This document shows positions 37,721-46,908 of a DNA stretch of 64,000 nucleotides, piece by piece. This DNA is from JBHHUI01 sp965248775 (GTDB lineage Bacteria > Chloroflexota > Anaerolineae > Anaerolineales > JBHHUI01). Below the pieces are notes generated by a model. It was not told the DNA's origin, searched no databases, and saw nothing but the letters and a program-made list of their open reading frames with translations. Each line of letters opens with the position of its first letter. Position 1 is the stretch's first letter. The position numbers and the translations under genes are program-made. The stretch covers positions 3,968,001 through 4,032,000 of the forward strand of contig OZ252150.1 of the NCBI GenBank assembly GCA_965248775.1. Direction: 5' to 3'.

Positions 37721-39757
37721 ATGAGTGAGCAAGAAAAACTTGAAGTCAGCGAAGCCGAAATTGCCGTCCACTGGCAAGAGGAAGGATACTTCCACCCCTC
37801 TGAAGAATTTAAGGCCCAAGCCAATATGACCGACGCGGGCATCTATGACCGCTTCGGACTCGATAACTTTCCCGATTGCTTCAAAGAATATGCTGACCTG
37901 CTAAGTTGGCATAAAGACTGGGACACCACGCTCGACAGTAGCAATGCGCCGAGTTTTAAATGGTTCGTCGGTGGTGAGATCAACGCCAGCTATAACTGTA
38001 TCGATCGGCACCTTGAGAAAAACAAGAATAAAGCAGCCATCATCTGGGTCCCGGAACCGGAGGACGAGCAACACATTGTTCTGACGTACCAAGAGCTTTA
38101 CGTGCGCGTGAACGAATTCGCAGCGCTGCTCCAGGATTTTGCCCGTCTCTCGGCAGGAGACCGCGTCACAATCCATATGCCCATGGTGCCGGAGCTCCCG
38201 ATCGCAATGCTCGCCTGCGCCCGCTTAGGCGTCATCCATTCGGTTGTATTTGGTGGTTTCAGCGGCAAAGCCTGTGGCGAACGCGCGGCCGACTCCGGCA
38301 GCAACGTGCTCATTTACATGGATGCCTACTATCGCAACGGAGCACTACTCGACCACAAAGTAAAAGCCGACGAAGCAGTAAAGGCAGCGGCAGCCGAAGG
38401 ACAGGTGATCGATAAAGTACTCATATGGCAACGCTATCCCGGCAAGAACTCAGCCGAGACGCCCATGCAAGCTGGTCGCGACTTCTTCGTCAACGATTTG
38501 CTCATGGACTATCGTGGCCGGCGTGTTGATGCGGTACCCATGCCCGCCGAAGCACCCCTGTTTCTAATGTACACCAGCGGTACAACTGGTCGGCCTAAAG
38601 GCTGCCAGCACGGCACCGGTGGCTATCTGGCCTACGCAGCTGGCACATCAAAATATATTCAGGACATCCATCCCGAGGATGTCTATTGGTGTATGGCCGA
38701 CATCGGTTGGATCACAGGTCACTCCTACATTGTTTATGGGCCATTGGTTTTGGCAGCCACGAGTGTGATGTATGAAGGCGTACCAGGCTTCCCGGATCCG
38801 GGCCGTGCTTGGCGTATTGCCGAACGCTTGAATGTGAACATCTTCCACACTGCGCCGACAACTGTGCGCATGCTGCGCAAGGCCGGGCCGGATGAGCCGC
38901 AGAAATACAACTTCGAGTTCAAACACATGACCACTGTCGGCGAACCGATCGAGCCGCAAGTATGGAAATGGTATTACGAGGTGATCGGCAAGGGCAAAGC
39001 AGCCATTGTTGATACTTGGTGGCAAACGGAGACCGGCGGCTTCTTGTGCAGCACCATGCCCGCATTGCACGCCATGAAACCCGGCAGCGCCGGCCCGGCG
39101 GTGCCGGGCATCCACGCTGTCATTTACGACGAAGAAGGGCAGGAGATTCCGCCAGGCTCCAATAAGGCGGGAAATATTTGTATCCGGAATCCCTGGCCGG
39201 GTCAGTTCCAGACCATCTGGGGTGATCACGAACGTTTCGTCGCTACTTACTTTACAAAGTACAACAAAGACCCAAACAGCACCGATTGGCGCGACTGGCC
39301 CTATTTCCCCGGAGACGCGGCCATGCAGTCCGCCGATGGCTATTACCGTATCCTTGGTCGGGTGGATGATGTGATCAATGTGGCCGGGCATCGGCTTGGC
39401 ACGAAGGAATTGGAATCGGCGTGCCTGGTTGTCGATCAGATCGCCGAGGCTGCCGTTGTCCCTGTTGCCGACGAAGTAAAAGGGCGCGTGCCCGATATTT
39501 ACGTCTCTCTTAAGCTGGGGATTGAACCGGGCCCGGAGATAGCAGCCGCCGTGATCAGCGAGATTGAAGAATCGATTGGAAAAATCGCTCGGCCCAAGAA
39601 TGTCTGGATCGTGCCCGACATGCCTAAAACACGCTCCGGCAAGATCATGCGCCGCGTGTTGGCCTCGATTTCTAATGGCACGGACGTGGGGGATGTAACA
39701 ACCCTAGCCAATCCGGAAATTGTTGAACAAGTAAAGGAAATGGTTCAGAACAGCTAA
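37721..39757 (+). CDS. acsA: Acetyl-coenzyme A synthetase
   Basis: Activates acetate with ATP and CoA to acetyl-CoA. The 678-residue length is usual. Motifs are the phosphate loop YTSGTTGRPKG near residue 284, the substrate region DIGWITGHSYIVYGPL, WWQTETGGF, and the C-terminal PKTRSGKIMRR with the catalytic, acetylatable Lys near residue 641. It is followed at close range by ppdK on the same strand, separated by a weak hairpin. Together they would turn acetate or pyruvate into PEP. Confidence 0.96.
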   Translation: MSEQEKLEVSEAEIAVHWQEEGYFHPSEEFKAQANMTDAGIYDRFGLDNFPDCFKEYADLLSWHKDWDTTLDSSNAPSFKWFVGGEINASYNCIDRHLEKNKNKAAIIWVPEPEDEQHIVLTYQELYVRVNEFAALLQDFARLSAGDRVTIHMPMVPELPIAMLACARLGVIHSVVFGGFSGKACGERAADSGSNVLIYMDAYYRNGALLDHKVKADEAVKAAAAEGQVIDKVLIWQRYPGKNSAETPMQAGRDFFVNDLLMDYRGRRVDAVPMPAEAPLFLMYTSGTTGRPKGCQHGTGGYLAYAAGTSKYIQDIHPEDVYWCMADIGWITGHSYIVYGPLVLAATSVMYEGVPGFPDPGRAWRIAERLNVNIFHTAPTTVRMLRKAGPDEPQKYNFEFKHMTTVGEPIEPQVWKWYYEVIGKGKAAIVDTWWQTETGGFLCSTMPALHAMKPGSAGPAVPGIHAVIYDEEGQEIPPGSNKAGNICIRNPWPGQFQTIWGDHERFVATYFTKYNKDPNSTDWRDWPYFPGDAAMQSADGYYRILGRVDDVINVAGHRLGTKELESACLVVDQIAEAAVVPVADEVKGRVPDIYVSLKLGIEPGPEIAAAVISEIEESIGKIARPKNVWIVPDMPKTRSGKIMRRVLASISNGTDVGDVTTLANPEIVEQVKEMVQNS

Positions 39758-39786
39758 ACAGGTGCAGTAAGAATGCATTGTGGCCC

Positions 39787-39819
39787 GTCGAAAGAATACA
39801 AATTTCGACAGGTCTTTTT
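39787..39819 (+). terminator. Weak terminator-like hairpin after acsA
   Basis: GTCGAAA (39787-39793) pairs with TTTCGAC (39803-39809) around a 9-base loop, and TTTTT follows six bases later. It may only attenuate reading into ppdK. Confidence 0.55.
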
Positions 39820-39851
39820 GATTTTCACATTAAGTTCTGAAAGGACTATAA

Positions 39852-42515
39852 ATGGACCAGTGGGTCTCTTTGTTTGAAGAAGGCAACCGCACGATGGTGG
39901 ATATATTGGGCGGAAAGGGAGCCGGACTTGCAGAAATGTCACGTGCAGGTTTACCCGTCCCGCCTGGATTCACGATCACGACCGACGCCTGTCGCACATA
40001 TTACAAGAACGACAAGCTATTTCCAGAGGGCATGTGGTCGCAAAGCAAAGCTGCGCTGCTTAAAGTGGAAGCGCGGACGGGTAAACAATTTGGCAATCCG
40101 GCCAGCCCCTTGCTGCTATCAGTTCGTTCGGGTGCGCCAATTTCAATGCCGGGCATGATGGATACAGTCCTCAACCTTGGATTAAATCCTGACACTATCA
40201 ACGGACTGGCGGAACTTACCGGCGATGAGCGCTTTGCCTGGGATGCGTATCGCCGCCTGGTGCAGATGTTTGGCGAGATCGTCCTGGGTGTGCCGAGAGA
40301 CAAGCTCGATCGCGCTTCCGGCAATAAGCCGGTGGTTGATCTGGATTTGGCCGCCCTCAAAACGCTGGTTGAACGTCTCAAAGAGATCATCTTCGGCGAA
40401 GTCCGTCAGGAAGTACCCGATGACCCGGAAGAGCAACTGCGGCTCGCAATCGCAGCTGTGTTCGACTCGTGGATGAATCGGCGGGCGGTAGATTATCGTC
40501 GTCTAAATCGCATCCCGGATGAGAAGAGTACAGCAGTCAATGTGCAGGCCATGGTTTTCGGAAACGCCGGGAAAGACTCAGGCACAGGCGTGGCATTCAC
40601 CCGCGATCCGAGCACTGGCGAGCCGGGCCTGTACGGCGAGTTCCTCATTAATGCACAAGGGGAGGATGTCGTAGCCGGCATCCGCACACCGGAGCCAATC
40701 GCGCGCATGCCGGAGATTTTGCCAGCGGCCTACGAGCAATTGCTGGACATTGCCCAGCGGCTCGAAGCACACTACCGTGAAATGCAGGATGTCGAGTTCA
40801 CAGTGGAGCGCGGCAGCCTGTGGATGCTGCAGTCTCGCAGCGGGAAACGAACCGGCCGCGCTGCCACGCGCATCGTAGTTGACCTTGTTAACGAAGGCCT
40901 CATCAATCGGGAAGAGGCCGTGCGCCGCGTTGCCCCCGAACAGCTTGAGCAACTGTTACACCCGATCGTAGATACAACAGCAACCACGACGCGCCTCGCC
41001 ACAGGTCTGGCGGCTTCTCCCGGTGCGGCCGCCGGGATTGTTGTCTTCGACGCAGACGAAGCGCTGGCGCGCGGCGAAGCCGGCGAGGCGGTTGTGTTAA
41101 TCCGACACGAAACCAACCCGGACGATTTTCATGGCATGGTGGCCGCGCAGGCCATTGTCACGGCGCGCGGTGGTGTAACTTCGCATGCGGCCGTGGTCGC
41201 ACGCGGAATGGGGAAGTGCTGCGTTGTCGGCTGCGGCGCCCTCAAGATCGATTATGGACAACAGCTGTTTACTGCTGACGGTATTACGGTGTCAAGCGGC
41301 GAATGGATAACTGTGGATGGCAATTGTGGCGATGTTTTACTCGGGCGGGTGCCCACTATCGATCCTGAGCTGGATGAATACTTCGAGACTGTTATGCAGT
41401 GGTCCGATGAATATCGGCAGCTTGCTGTGCGGGCGAACGCCGATAACCCAACGGACGCCGAAGTCGCCCGCCGCTTTGGCGCACAGGGAATCGGTCTCTG
41501 CCGCACCGAGCATATGTTCTTTGAAGGCGAGCGCATTGAAGTCATGCGCGAGATGATCATGGCGCCCAATGCGGTGGTACGGGCGGAAGCACTGGCAAAA
41601 CTCGAACCACTACAGACGAATGACTTTGAAGGAATCTTTCGAGCCATGCATGGGTACCCGGTTACCGTTCGGTTGCTTGATCCACCATTGCACGAGTTTC
41701 TGCCACCACGCGAGGAGACCCTGCTCACAATCACCGATCTGAAGTTGAAATTGCGTCAGGCGGGCACTGTTGCAGAAATCGACGCACTGCTCCTGGAGAT
41801 TAATGAGAAGGAGTCCATCCTGGCGCAGATCAATCGCCTGGCCGAGTCCAATCCGATGCTCGGCCATCGCGGATGCCGATTGGGTGTGGTCTATCCAGAA
41901 GTGACAACGATGCAAGCGCGCGCTATCTTCACTGCGGCAGTGCGCTGTGTGCGAGAAAATGTAGTGGTAATACCGGAGGTCATGATTCCGCTCGTCGCCT
42001 ACACGGCGGAATTCATATCACAGGAGGCTATCGTCCGCACTGTTGCGGAGGAAGTGTTTGCCGGGCACGGCGTGCGATTGGAATACACCGTAGGTACTAT
42101 GATCGAGCTCCCGCGTGCGGCTTTGATAGCAGACAAGATTGCTACGACGGCCGAGTTCTTCTCATTCGGCACAAACGATCTCACCCAGACGACACTGGGA
42201 CTGAGTCGTGATGATTCTTCGCGCTTTCTACCGGGGTACGTGCAACGCGGCATCCTGGATGACGACCCATTCCAGACGTTGGATATTTATGGCGTTGGTC
42301 AGCTCATACAATTGGGGGTCGAACGCGGCCGCGCCACACGACCAGATCTGAAGGTGGGCATCTGTGGCGAGCATGGCGGCGACCCACGCTCTGTCGAATT
42401 CTTCCACAATGCCGGATTGGATTATGTCAGTTGTTCGCCATTTCGCGTGCCTGTTGCACGCCTGGCTGCCGCGCACGCTGCGCTGCATAATGCAGCAGAA
42501 GACTCAAAGAATTGA
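39852..42515 (+). CDS. ppdK: Pyruvate, phosphate dikinase
   Basis: Reversibly makes phosphoenolpyruvate from pyruvate, ATP and phosphate, and may work in gluconeogenesis or pyrophosphate-linked glycolysis. The 887 residues comprise the nucleotide-binding domain (LGGKGAGLAEMSRAGLPVPPGF), the swivelling phosphohistidine domain (GGVTSHAAVVARGMGK, His near residue 443) and the PEP/pyruvate-binding barrel ending with GICGEHGGDPRS and DYVSCSPFRVPVARLAAA. AAAGGA lies nine bases before the ATG. It sits directly behind acsA. Confidence 0.97.
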   Translation: MDQWVSLFEEGNRTMVDILGGKGAGLAEMSRAGLPVPPGFTITTDACRTYYKNDKLFPEGMWSQSKAALLKVEARTGKQFGNPASPLLLSVRSGAPISMPGMMDTVLNLGLNPDTINGLAELTGDERFAWDAYRRLVQMFGEIVLGVPRDKLDRASGNKPVVDLDLAALKTLVERLKEIIFGEVRQEVPDDPEEQLRLAIAAVFDSWMNRRAVDYRRLNRIPDEKSTAVNVQAMVFGNAGKDSGTGVAFTRDPSTGEPGLYGEFLINAQGEDVVAGIRTPEPIARMPEILPAAYEQLLDIAQRLEAHYREMQDVEFTVERGSLWMLQSRSGKRTGRAATRIVVDLVNEGLINREEAVRRVAPEQLEQLLHPIVDTTATTTRLATGLAASPGAAAGIVVFDADEALARGEAGEAVVLIRHETNPDDFHGMVAAQAIVTARGGVTSHAAVVARGMGKCCVVGCGALKIDYGQQLFTADGITVSSGEWITVDGNCGDVLLGRVPTIDPELDEYFETVMQWSDEYRQLAVRANADNPTDAEVARRFGAQGIGLCRTEHMFFEGERIEVMREMIMAPNAVVRAEALAKLEPLQTNDFEGIFRAMHGYPVTVRLLDPPLHEFLPPREETLLTITDLKLKLRQAGTVAEIDALLLEINEKESILAQINRLAESNPMLGHRGCRLGVVYPEVTTMQARAIFTAAVRCVRENVVVIPEVMIPLVAYTAEFISQEAIVRTVAEEVFAGHGVRLEYTVGTMIELPRAALIADKIATTAEFFSFGTNDLTQTTLGLSRDDSSRFLPGYVQRGILDDDPFQTLDIYGVGQLIQLGVERGRATRPDLKVGICGEHGGDPRSVEFFHNAGLDYVSCSPFRVPVARLAAAHAALHNAAEDSKN

Positions 42516-42523
42516 CAGCCGAA

Positions 42524-43300
42524 TTAAAGCGGCGAACTTGTCACACCTCCATCAAACATGAGTGCGTGACCATGAATAAAGGAGGCCGCCGGCGAGGCCA
42601 GCCAGGCGACGGTGCGCCCGAATTCTTCAACCGTGCCGATGCGCCGCAGTGGAATGCTCGCAGCGGCTTGCTCCATCTCTTCATCCATCGACGTGCCCTT
42701 ATCCGTCATACTATTACGCAACAATTGCTCAACCCGGTCGGTGTAGGTGAAGGTTGGGTTGATCGAGTTGACCCGGATCCCATCCGGGCCGAGTTCGTTC
42801 GCCATCGATTTCAGTAAACCGATTACCGCGAGCCGGATCGAGTTTGAAAGGATCAAATTGTCGGCGGGTTGTTTAATCGACACTGATTCAATCGCGACGA
42901 TGCTGCCTGTACCGCGTTCAACCATGTGCGGTACCACGGTGTAGCAGGCGCGCACGGCGCTCATAAATGTAAGCTGTACGGCCGCTTCCCAGTCCTGCGG
43001 CTTGAGCGAAAGCAACGTTCCGGGCGGCGGGCCACCGGCGTTGATCACCAGAATGTCGATCTGACCGAACTCGGCGAGGGTTGCCTCGACTACACTGGCG
43101 ATATCTTTCTGCATCGTTACGTCGGCCCGCACAGCGAGCACCTCCGCACCGGTCTCCACACGGATGGCTTCGGCAGTTGTTTCCAATGCATCACTACGCG
43201 CACAGATAGCCACACGCGCGCCTTCAGCCGCGAGGGCTTGAGCGCTCGCCCGACCCAGACCCTTCGACGCGGCCATGACGAGTGCGACTTTATCTTTCAA
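42524..43300 (-). CDS. Short-chain dehydrogenase/reductase lacking the usual catalytic tyrosine
   Basis: A 258-residue Rossmann oxidoreductase with the cofactor loop AASKGLGRASA, DVTMQKD, the NAGGPPPG stretch and the C-terminal FDGGV. The normal Ser...Tyr-x-x-x-Lys site is altered: the Ser is in IESVSIKQP, but the Tyr position reads within NLILSNSIRLAV. This pattern marks a known FabG-like SDR subfamily. The reaction is therefore uncertain. It is convergent with ppdK, with only eight bases between stops, and precedes the next minus-strand block. Confidence 0.85.
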   Translation of the reverse strand: MKDKVALVMAASKGLGRASAQALAAEGARVAICARSDALETTAEAIRVETGAEVLAVRADVTMQKDIASVVEATLAEFGQIDILVINAGGPPPGTLLSLKPQDWEAAVQLTFMSAVRACYTVVPHMVERGTGSIVAIESVSIKQPADNLILSNSIRLAVIGLLKSMANELGPDGIRVNSINPTFTYTDRVEQLLRNSMTDKGTSMDEEMEQAAASIPLRRIGTVEEFGRTVAWLASPAASFIHGHALMFDGGVTSSPL

Positions 43301-43355
43301 CCCAAGGTCCTTACTTAGTTACTCCTCTTCGATAGTTACTCTCTCCACAAATAAC

Positions 43356-43829
43356 TCACAAATCTTTCATCTCCAGCGAGGTAGTAATCGCAACGCAATC
43401 TCGGATCGTGCGCGCCACCGGACAATAGTCTGCGTGAAAGCCATGCGTATGTTCGGCCAGCTCGCGCTTCTCCGGGTCGAGCTTCAGATGATAGCGGACA
43501 TGGATGCGCTTGATGACAAGCACCTTCCCATCCTTCTCGATCTCGCCCATAGCCTCGGATGTCAGATAGCCTTCCCCGGCCGGAATTTTGCGCGCTTCCA
43601 GCGCGCCCCCGAAGGTTCCGGTCAGTCAACCTGCTGTAGAGGCAACAACATAGTCGAGTGTTGTGGAATGCGGATCTTGTTGCGTCATATCGGTGCCGTA
43701 GTGCTCAGCGACTTCGGCATGCACGCCGAAGTGCACCGGTTCGGTCTCAACTGGTAAATAGGCGCGGCGATGTGGTCCTTTCACGCGTTCGATGCGCACG
43801 TTGGATCGATAGACAACTTCGTCTGTCAT
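43356..43829 (-). CDS. OsmC-family peroxiredoxin-like protein, candidate selenoprotein (in-frame UGA)
   Basis: OsmC/Ohr proteins reduce organic hydroperoxides through two conserved cysteines. Reading from the ATG at 43829 (AGGAGAG upstream) the frame is VVASTAG-UGA-LTGTFGGALEARK, then continues without interruption to DYCPVARTIRDCVAITTSLEMKDL and a TGA at 43356, 157 codons in all. The UGA (43628-43626) stands exactly where the first catalytic Cys of the family lies (AGCLTGTF). A hairpin with a GG-containing apical loop starts 26 bases further on, as bacterial SECIS elements require. Selenocysteine is the favoured reading; a point mutation from TGC/TGT is the alternative. Selenoprotein machinery is not seen in this window. 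Confidence 0.72.
43580..43621 (-). promoter_or_regulatory. SECIS-like hairpin downstream of the OsmC UGA
   Basis: On the minus strand the inner stem is GCGCGCT/AGCGCGC (43606-43600 and 43596-43590) with apical loop GGA. The outer stem is CCGGAA/TTCCGG (43621-43616 and 43585-43580), separated by an internal loop. The apical loop begins 27 bases after the UGA, inside the 16-37-base window described for bacterial SECIS elements. Confidence 0.65.
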
Positions 43830-43928
43830 GATGCTCTCCTTTATTAGAGTTGGGGAGTTACTGTAAGTCGATGGTACGCGACGAAATGACGAGCGTCAAG
43901 AGCAAGCCGAGGTGAATGAACCGCGGGA

Positions 43929-44558
43929 TTAATCCGTGTACAAGATGACGATGAAGCGCCCCGGGCCATGAACGCCGATTGCGAGTGTTACTTCAATATC
44001 GGCCGATTTACTCGGACCGCTGATGACGTTTACATTGGCGGGCATTCCACCCTGGCGGGCTGCTGTCCACGTGAATATGTCGGCCGTCAAAGCCGAGGTC
44101 GGCACCAGGGCAATGTGCACAGGCGGCAGCAAGGTCGCCAGCCGGCTCCGTCCAGGACCGCTACTTACAATAATGCTGCCGGTCTCAGCCAGGGCTGCGT
44201 CGGCGCCGCTCAGCCCTACGTCGGCGCGGGCGCAGAAGGCGCGCAAATCGTCGGCAGTCTCCCCAACGATATGCCATTCCAGTTCCGGCCAGCGTTGCGT
44301 CAGCCGCGCATCGGAAAGCGGCGGCTCGGCGTTGGCGACGACGGTGCGGGCGTTCAGCTCGCGGAGCAGTTTACCGAGTGCGTCCCAAGCCACCGCCAGG
44401 CTTGGCGCGCGGACAACCTCGCCTTTTGCAGCAGTCAGCGCAGATTCGAAACGCCCGGCAGGGTCGCCAAAATCTCGCCGCGAAACCCAGGCCGGCGGCA
44501 TTTCCTGTTCGCGTGCCAGACCACGCAGTTGCTCAAAGATCGATTCGCGCGCGCTCAC
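43929..44558 (-). CDS. lutC: Lactate utilization protein C (LUD domain)
   Basis: LutABC oxidises L-lactate to pyruvate. The 209-residue protein from the GTG at 44558 (overlapping the lutB stop as GTGA) has the LUD-domain stretches VGLSGADAALAETGSIIVSSGPGRSR, LLPPVHIALV and NVISGPSKSADIEVTLAIGVHGPG. A longer in-frame start at 44711 would lie inside lutB and encode an unrelated basic tail, so it is rejected. It is third in the lutABC operon. Confidence 0.92.
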   Translation of the reverse strand: MSARESIFEQLRGLAREQEMPPAWVSRRDFGDPAGRFESALTAAKGEVVRAPSLAVAWDALGKLLRELNARTVVANAEPPLSDARLTQRWPELEWHIVGETADDLRAFCARADVGLSGADAALAETGSIIVSSGPGRSRLATLLPPVHIALVPTSALTADIFTWTAARQGGMPANVNVISGPSKSADIEVTLAIGVHGPGRFIVILYTD

Positions 44559-45967
44559 TCTTTTGCCTCCAATTCGCCGGCCTGCCACATTGTGCGGAAG
44601 GAACGCTGCGCCAGGCCGGGCATACGGCGACCCACCGTCGGGTCGAGCCCGCGGGGCAGATGTAACTGGCCGTCGCGCAAAAATATCCCTTGCAAGCGGC
44701 GGAATATCCATGTGACAAATCGGAGCAGGCGCTCGTGGGCGAGCACGACGCCTGCAGCTTCCTCAACTTTGCGTTCGGGCCAGGGGATCACGCCTTCGCG
44801 CACCTCCGTCTCGCGCAGCGCCAGCAGCATGCGCGGTAGGTCGATGCGCACTGGACAGATGTCTTTGCAGGCCTGGCACAATGAACAGGCGTGCGGCAAC
44901 GCCTCGTACTCGCGCAATCCCGAGTACAGCGGCGTAATCACTGAGCCGATTGGGCCGTTGTACGGACTGCCGTAGGCATGCCCGCCGGCTTCGCGGTAGA
45001 CCGGGCACACGTTCAGGCATGCACCGCAACGAATGCACTGCAATACCTCTTCGTATTCTCCACCGATCTGTCGGCTGCGACCGTTGTCGAGAAAGACAAC
45101 GTGCACCTCGCGCGGGCCGTCCGGGTCTTCGTTACGCGCCGGGCCGCTAATGATGCTCGTATAAACCGAGAGTGGTTGCCCGGTTGCGCTGCGCGCTAGT
45201 AAAGCCAGCCAGGCGGCAGCGCCATCCCATGTAGGCACGACTTTTTCGATTCCGATCACGGCCACATGCACAGGCGGCGCCGAAGTGACCAGTCGGCCAT
45301 TGCCCTCATTCGTAACCAAGACGACGCTGCCGGTCTCGGCGATGGCGATGTTGCCTCCGGAAATCCCCATTCCGGCTGCCAGGAATTTCTCACGTAGCAC
45401 GCGGCGCGCTTCGGCGGTGAGCATGGCGATGTCGTCCGGCGCCAACGAGCGCCCGGCGGCCTCTGAAATTAATTCGGCGGCTTGCTCGCGAGTCTTGTGA
45501 ATCGCCGGGCCGATGATATGAAAGGGCGGTTCCTGCGCAAGTTGGATGATCCACTCACCCAAGTCGGTCTCTACCGGCTCAACGCCGACGGTCACAAGCG
45601 CGTCATTCAAATGGATTTCCTCGGTCGTCATCGATTTACTCTTCGTCGCCAGCGTCACCCCGTGCTCCTCGGCTATGTCAATGACGATCTTGCGCGCAGC
45701 CTCGCCCGTGGAGGCCCAATGGACGTTCACACCGGCCGCGACTGCATTTCGTTCAAATATCTCCAGGTACCGAGCGAGATCGGCCAGCGTGCGGGCACGA
45801 ATACTTTTGAAATGATCGCGGAGCTTCTCAGAGTCGGGGAGTTCGGCCAGCGCCTGCCTACGGGCACCCAACAGGTTGCCCGTGGCAGTGTCCAGCGCGC
45901 CCTGCAGCCGGATATCCTCTATGGCGATTGTGGCTTGTTGGCGGAATTGCGGAAATGTGGCCGTCAT
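44555..45967 (-). CDS. lutB: Lactate utilization iron-sulfur protein LutB
   Basis: The 470-residue electron-transfer and LUD-domain subunit of the LutABC complex. Its N-terminal two thirds have the LUD pattern (GVTLATKSKSMTTEEIHLN, GMGISGGNIAIAETGSVVLVTNEGNGR). Two 4Fe-4S motifs follow: CIRCGACLNVCPVYRE near residue 309 and CSLCQACKDICPV near 359. The start overlaps the lutA stop as ATGA and the stop overlaps lutC, so all three are translationally coupled. Confidence 0.95.
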   Translation of the reverse strand: MTATFPQFRQQATIAIEDIRLQGALDTATGNLLGARRQALAELPDSEKLRDHFKSIRARTLADLARYLEIFERNAVAAGVNVHWASTGEAARKIVIDIAEEHGVTLATKSKSMTTEEIHLNDALVTVGVEPVETDLGEWIIQLAQEPPFHIIGPAIHKTREQAAELISEAAGRSLAPDDIAMLTAEARRVLREKFLAAGMGISGGNIAIAETGSVVLVTNEGNGRLVTSAPPVHVAVIGIEKVVPTWDGAAAWLALLARSATGQPLSVYTSIISGPARNEDPDGPREVHVVFLDNGRSRQIGGEYEEVLQCIRCGACLNVCPVYREAGGHAYGSPYNGPIGSVITPLYSGLREYEALPHACSLCQACKDICPVRIDLPRMLLALRETEVREGVIPWPERKVEEAAGVVLAHERLLRFVTWIFRRLQGIFLRDGQLHLPRGLDPTVGRRMPGLAQRSFRTMWQAGELEAKE

Positions 45968-46692
45968 CGAGAGGCCGCCTCCAACAACGTGGCGATGTGC
46001 TCGACCTGCAGGCCGTCTTCAGGAGCAAGGCTGCGCATCTGGATAATACAGCCCGGATCGGCCGACGCTAGGATCGGCGCGCCGCTCTCAACCGCCTGAG
46101 CGACTTTTTCGATCGTCATCGCGTTGGAGACTTCCGGCATGCGCAGGGAAAAGAGGCCACCGAATCCACAACAGCGGTCGGACTCACGCATTTCATTCAC
46201 GCGGTGGCCGGCGGCGGCGAGCAACTTGCGCGGCTCTGCGCCAAGCTGCAACATGCGGCACATGTGGCACGAATCGTGGTAAGTCACCTCGGGTGCGGAG
46301 GCTGCTCTGGCCGGCGTCCAACCAGCCTGCTCGACCAGGAATTCGCTCAGCTCAAAGGTTTTTTCCGCCAGCATTTTGGCGCGGTTGTGCCAATCCGGCC
46401 ACGGCTCCAACAGGTGGGGATATTCGATGCGAAGCATCGCCGTACACGAACCGCTCGGCAGCACCACCGCTGGATAGTCACCGAGGATGTCAACCGTCCG
46501 CTTGGCAAGTCGCACGGCTTCGTGCGCGTGTCCGCTATTGTGGAAGGGCTGCCCGCAGCAGGTCTGCGCGGCCGGAAACTCGACCTTGTAGCCCGCCCGT
46601 CGCAGGAGCTGCAGGGTGGCAACGCCGACCTCCGGCAGCACCTGGTCGACCAGGCATGTTACAAATAAAGCAACTCGTCGCGCCTCGGTCAT
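45964..46692 (-). CDS. lutA: Lactate utilization protein A (CCG-domain Fe-S protein)
   Basis: A 242-residue protein with two cysteine-rich CCG domains (QTCCGQPFHNSGH and DRCCGFGGLFSLR, plus SCHMCRM and LPSGSCTAML), as in LutA/GlpC and heterodisulfide reductase subunits, which bind Fe-S clusters. It is first in lutABC, with GGAGA seven bases before the ATG. The operon lies beside acsA and ppdK, so lactate, acetate and pyruvate entry into metabolism are grouped here. Confidence 0.94.
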   Translation of the reverse strand: MTEARRVALFVTCLVDQVLPEVGVATLQLLRRAGYKVEFPAAQTCCGQPFHNSGHAHEAVRLAKRTVDILGDYPAVVLPSGSCTAMLRIEYPHLLEPWPDWHNRAKMLAEKTFELSEFLVEQAGWTPARAASAPEVTYHDSCHMCRMLQLGAEPRKLLAAAGHRVNEMRESDRCCGFGGLFSLRMPEVSNAMTIEKVAQAVESGAPILASADPGCIIQMRSLAPEDGLQVEHIATLLEAASR

Positions 46693-46895
46693 AATTGTCT
46701 CCGTTGTTCAAACAGGCGAATTGTACCGCATCCGGCAAGCCTATCGGTTCTCCCGCCAACCGGCCGGCAAGGTCGCGATTGCTGCTATCCAAATGGAATG
46801 GGGTCATCCTTGCCGAAAGCGTGCACAGTTTTCCCGATGGTGAAGAACTCATGAACCAAGTGGACATCTCCGTCGGCTAATATCGCTCCCAACAG

Positions 46896-46901
46896 TATAA
46901 T
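46896..46901 (+). promoter_or_regulatory. -10 box for the large membrane protein gene
   Basis: TATAAT ends 7 bases before the ATG at 46909. Transcription would start at or next to the A of the start codon, so the mRNA may be leaderless; no Shine-Dalgarno sequence lies in the gap. Confidence 0.55.
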
Positions 46902-46908
46902 CGCGCGC

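Noticed and set aside
43336..43629. A separate minus-strand gene behind the OsmC start
   Set aside because: It is an out-of-frame shadow; the OsmC frame itself continues past the UGA with family-like sequence.
43929..44711. Longer lutC start at 44711
   Set aside because: It would lie well inside lutB and encode a basic tail unlike LUD proteins; the GTG at 44558 overlaps the lutB stop in the usual way.
46695..46880. Short plus-strand gene with a stretch WNGVILAES reminiscent of DUF427
   Set aside because: Too short, no ribosome site, and overlaps the lutA promoter side; the likeness is weak.
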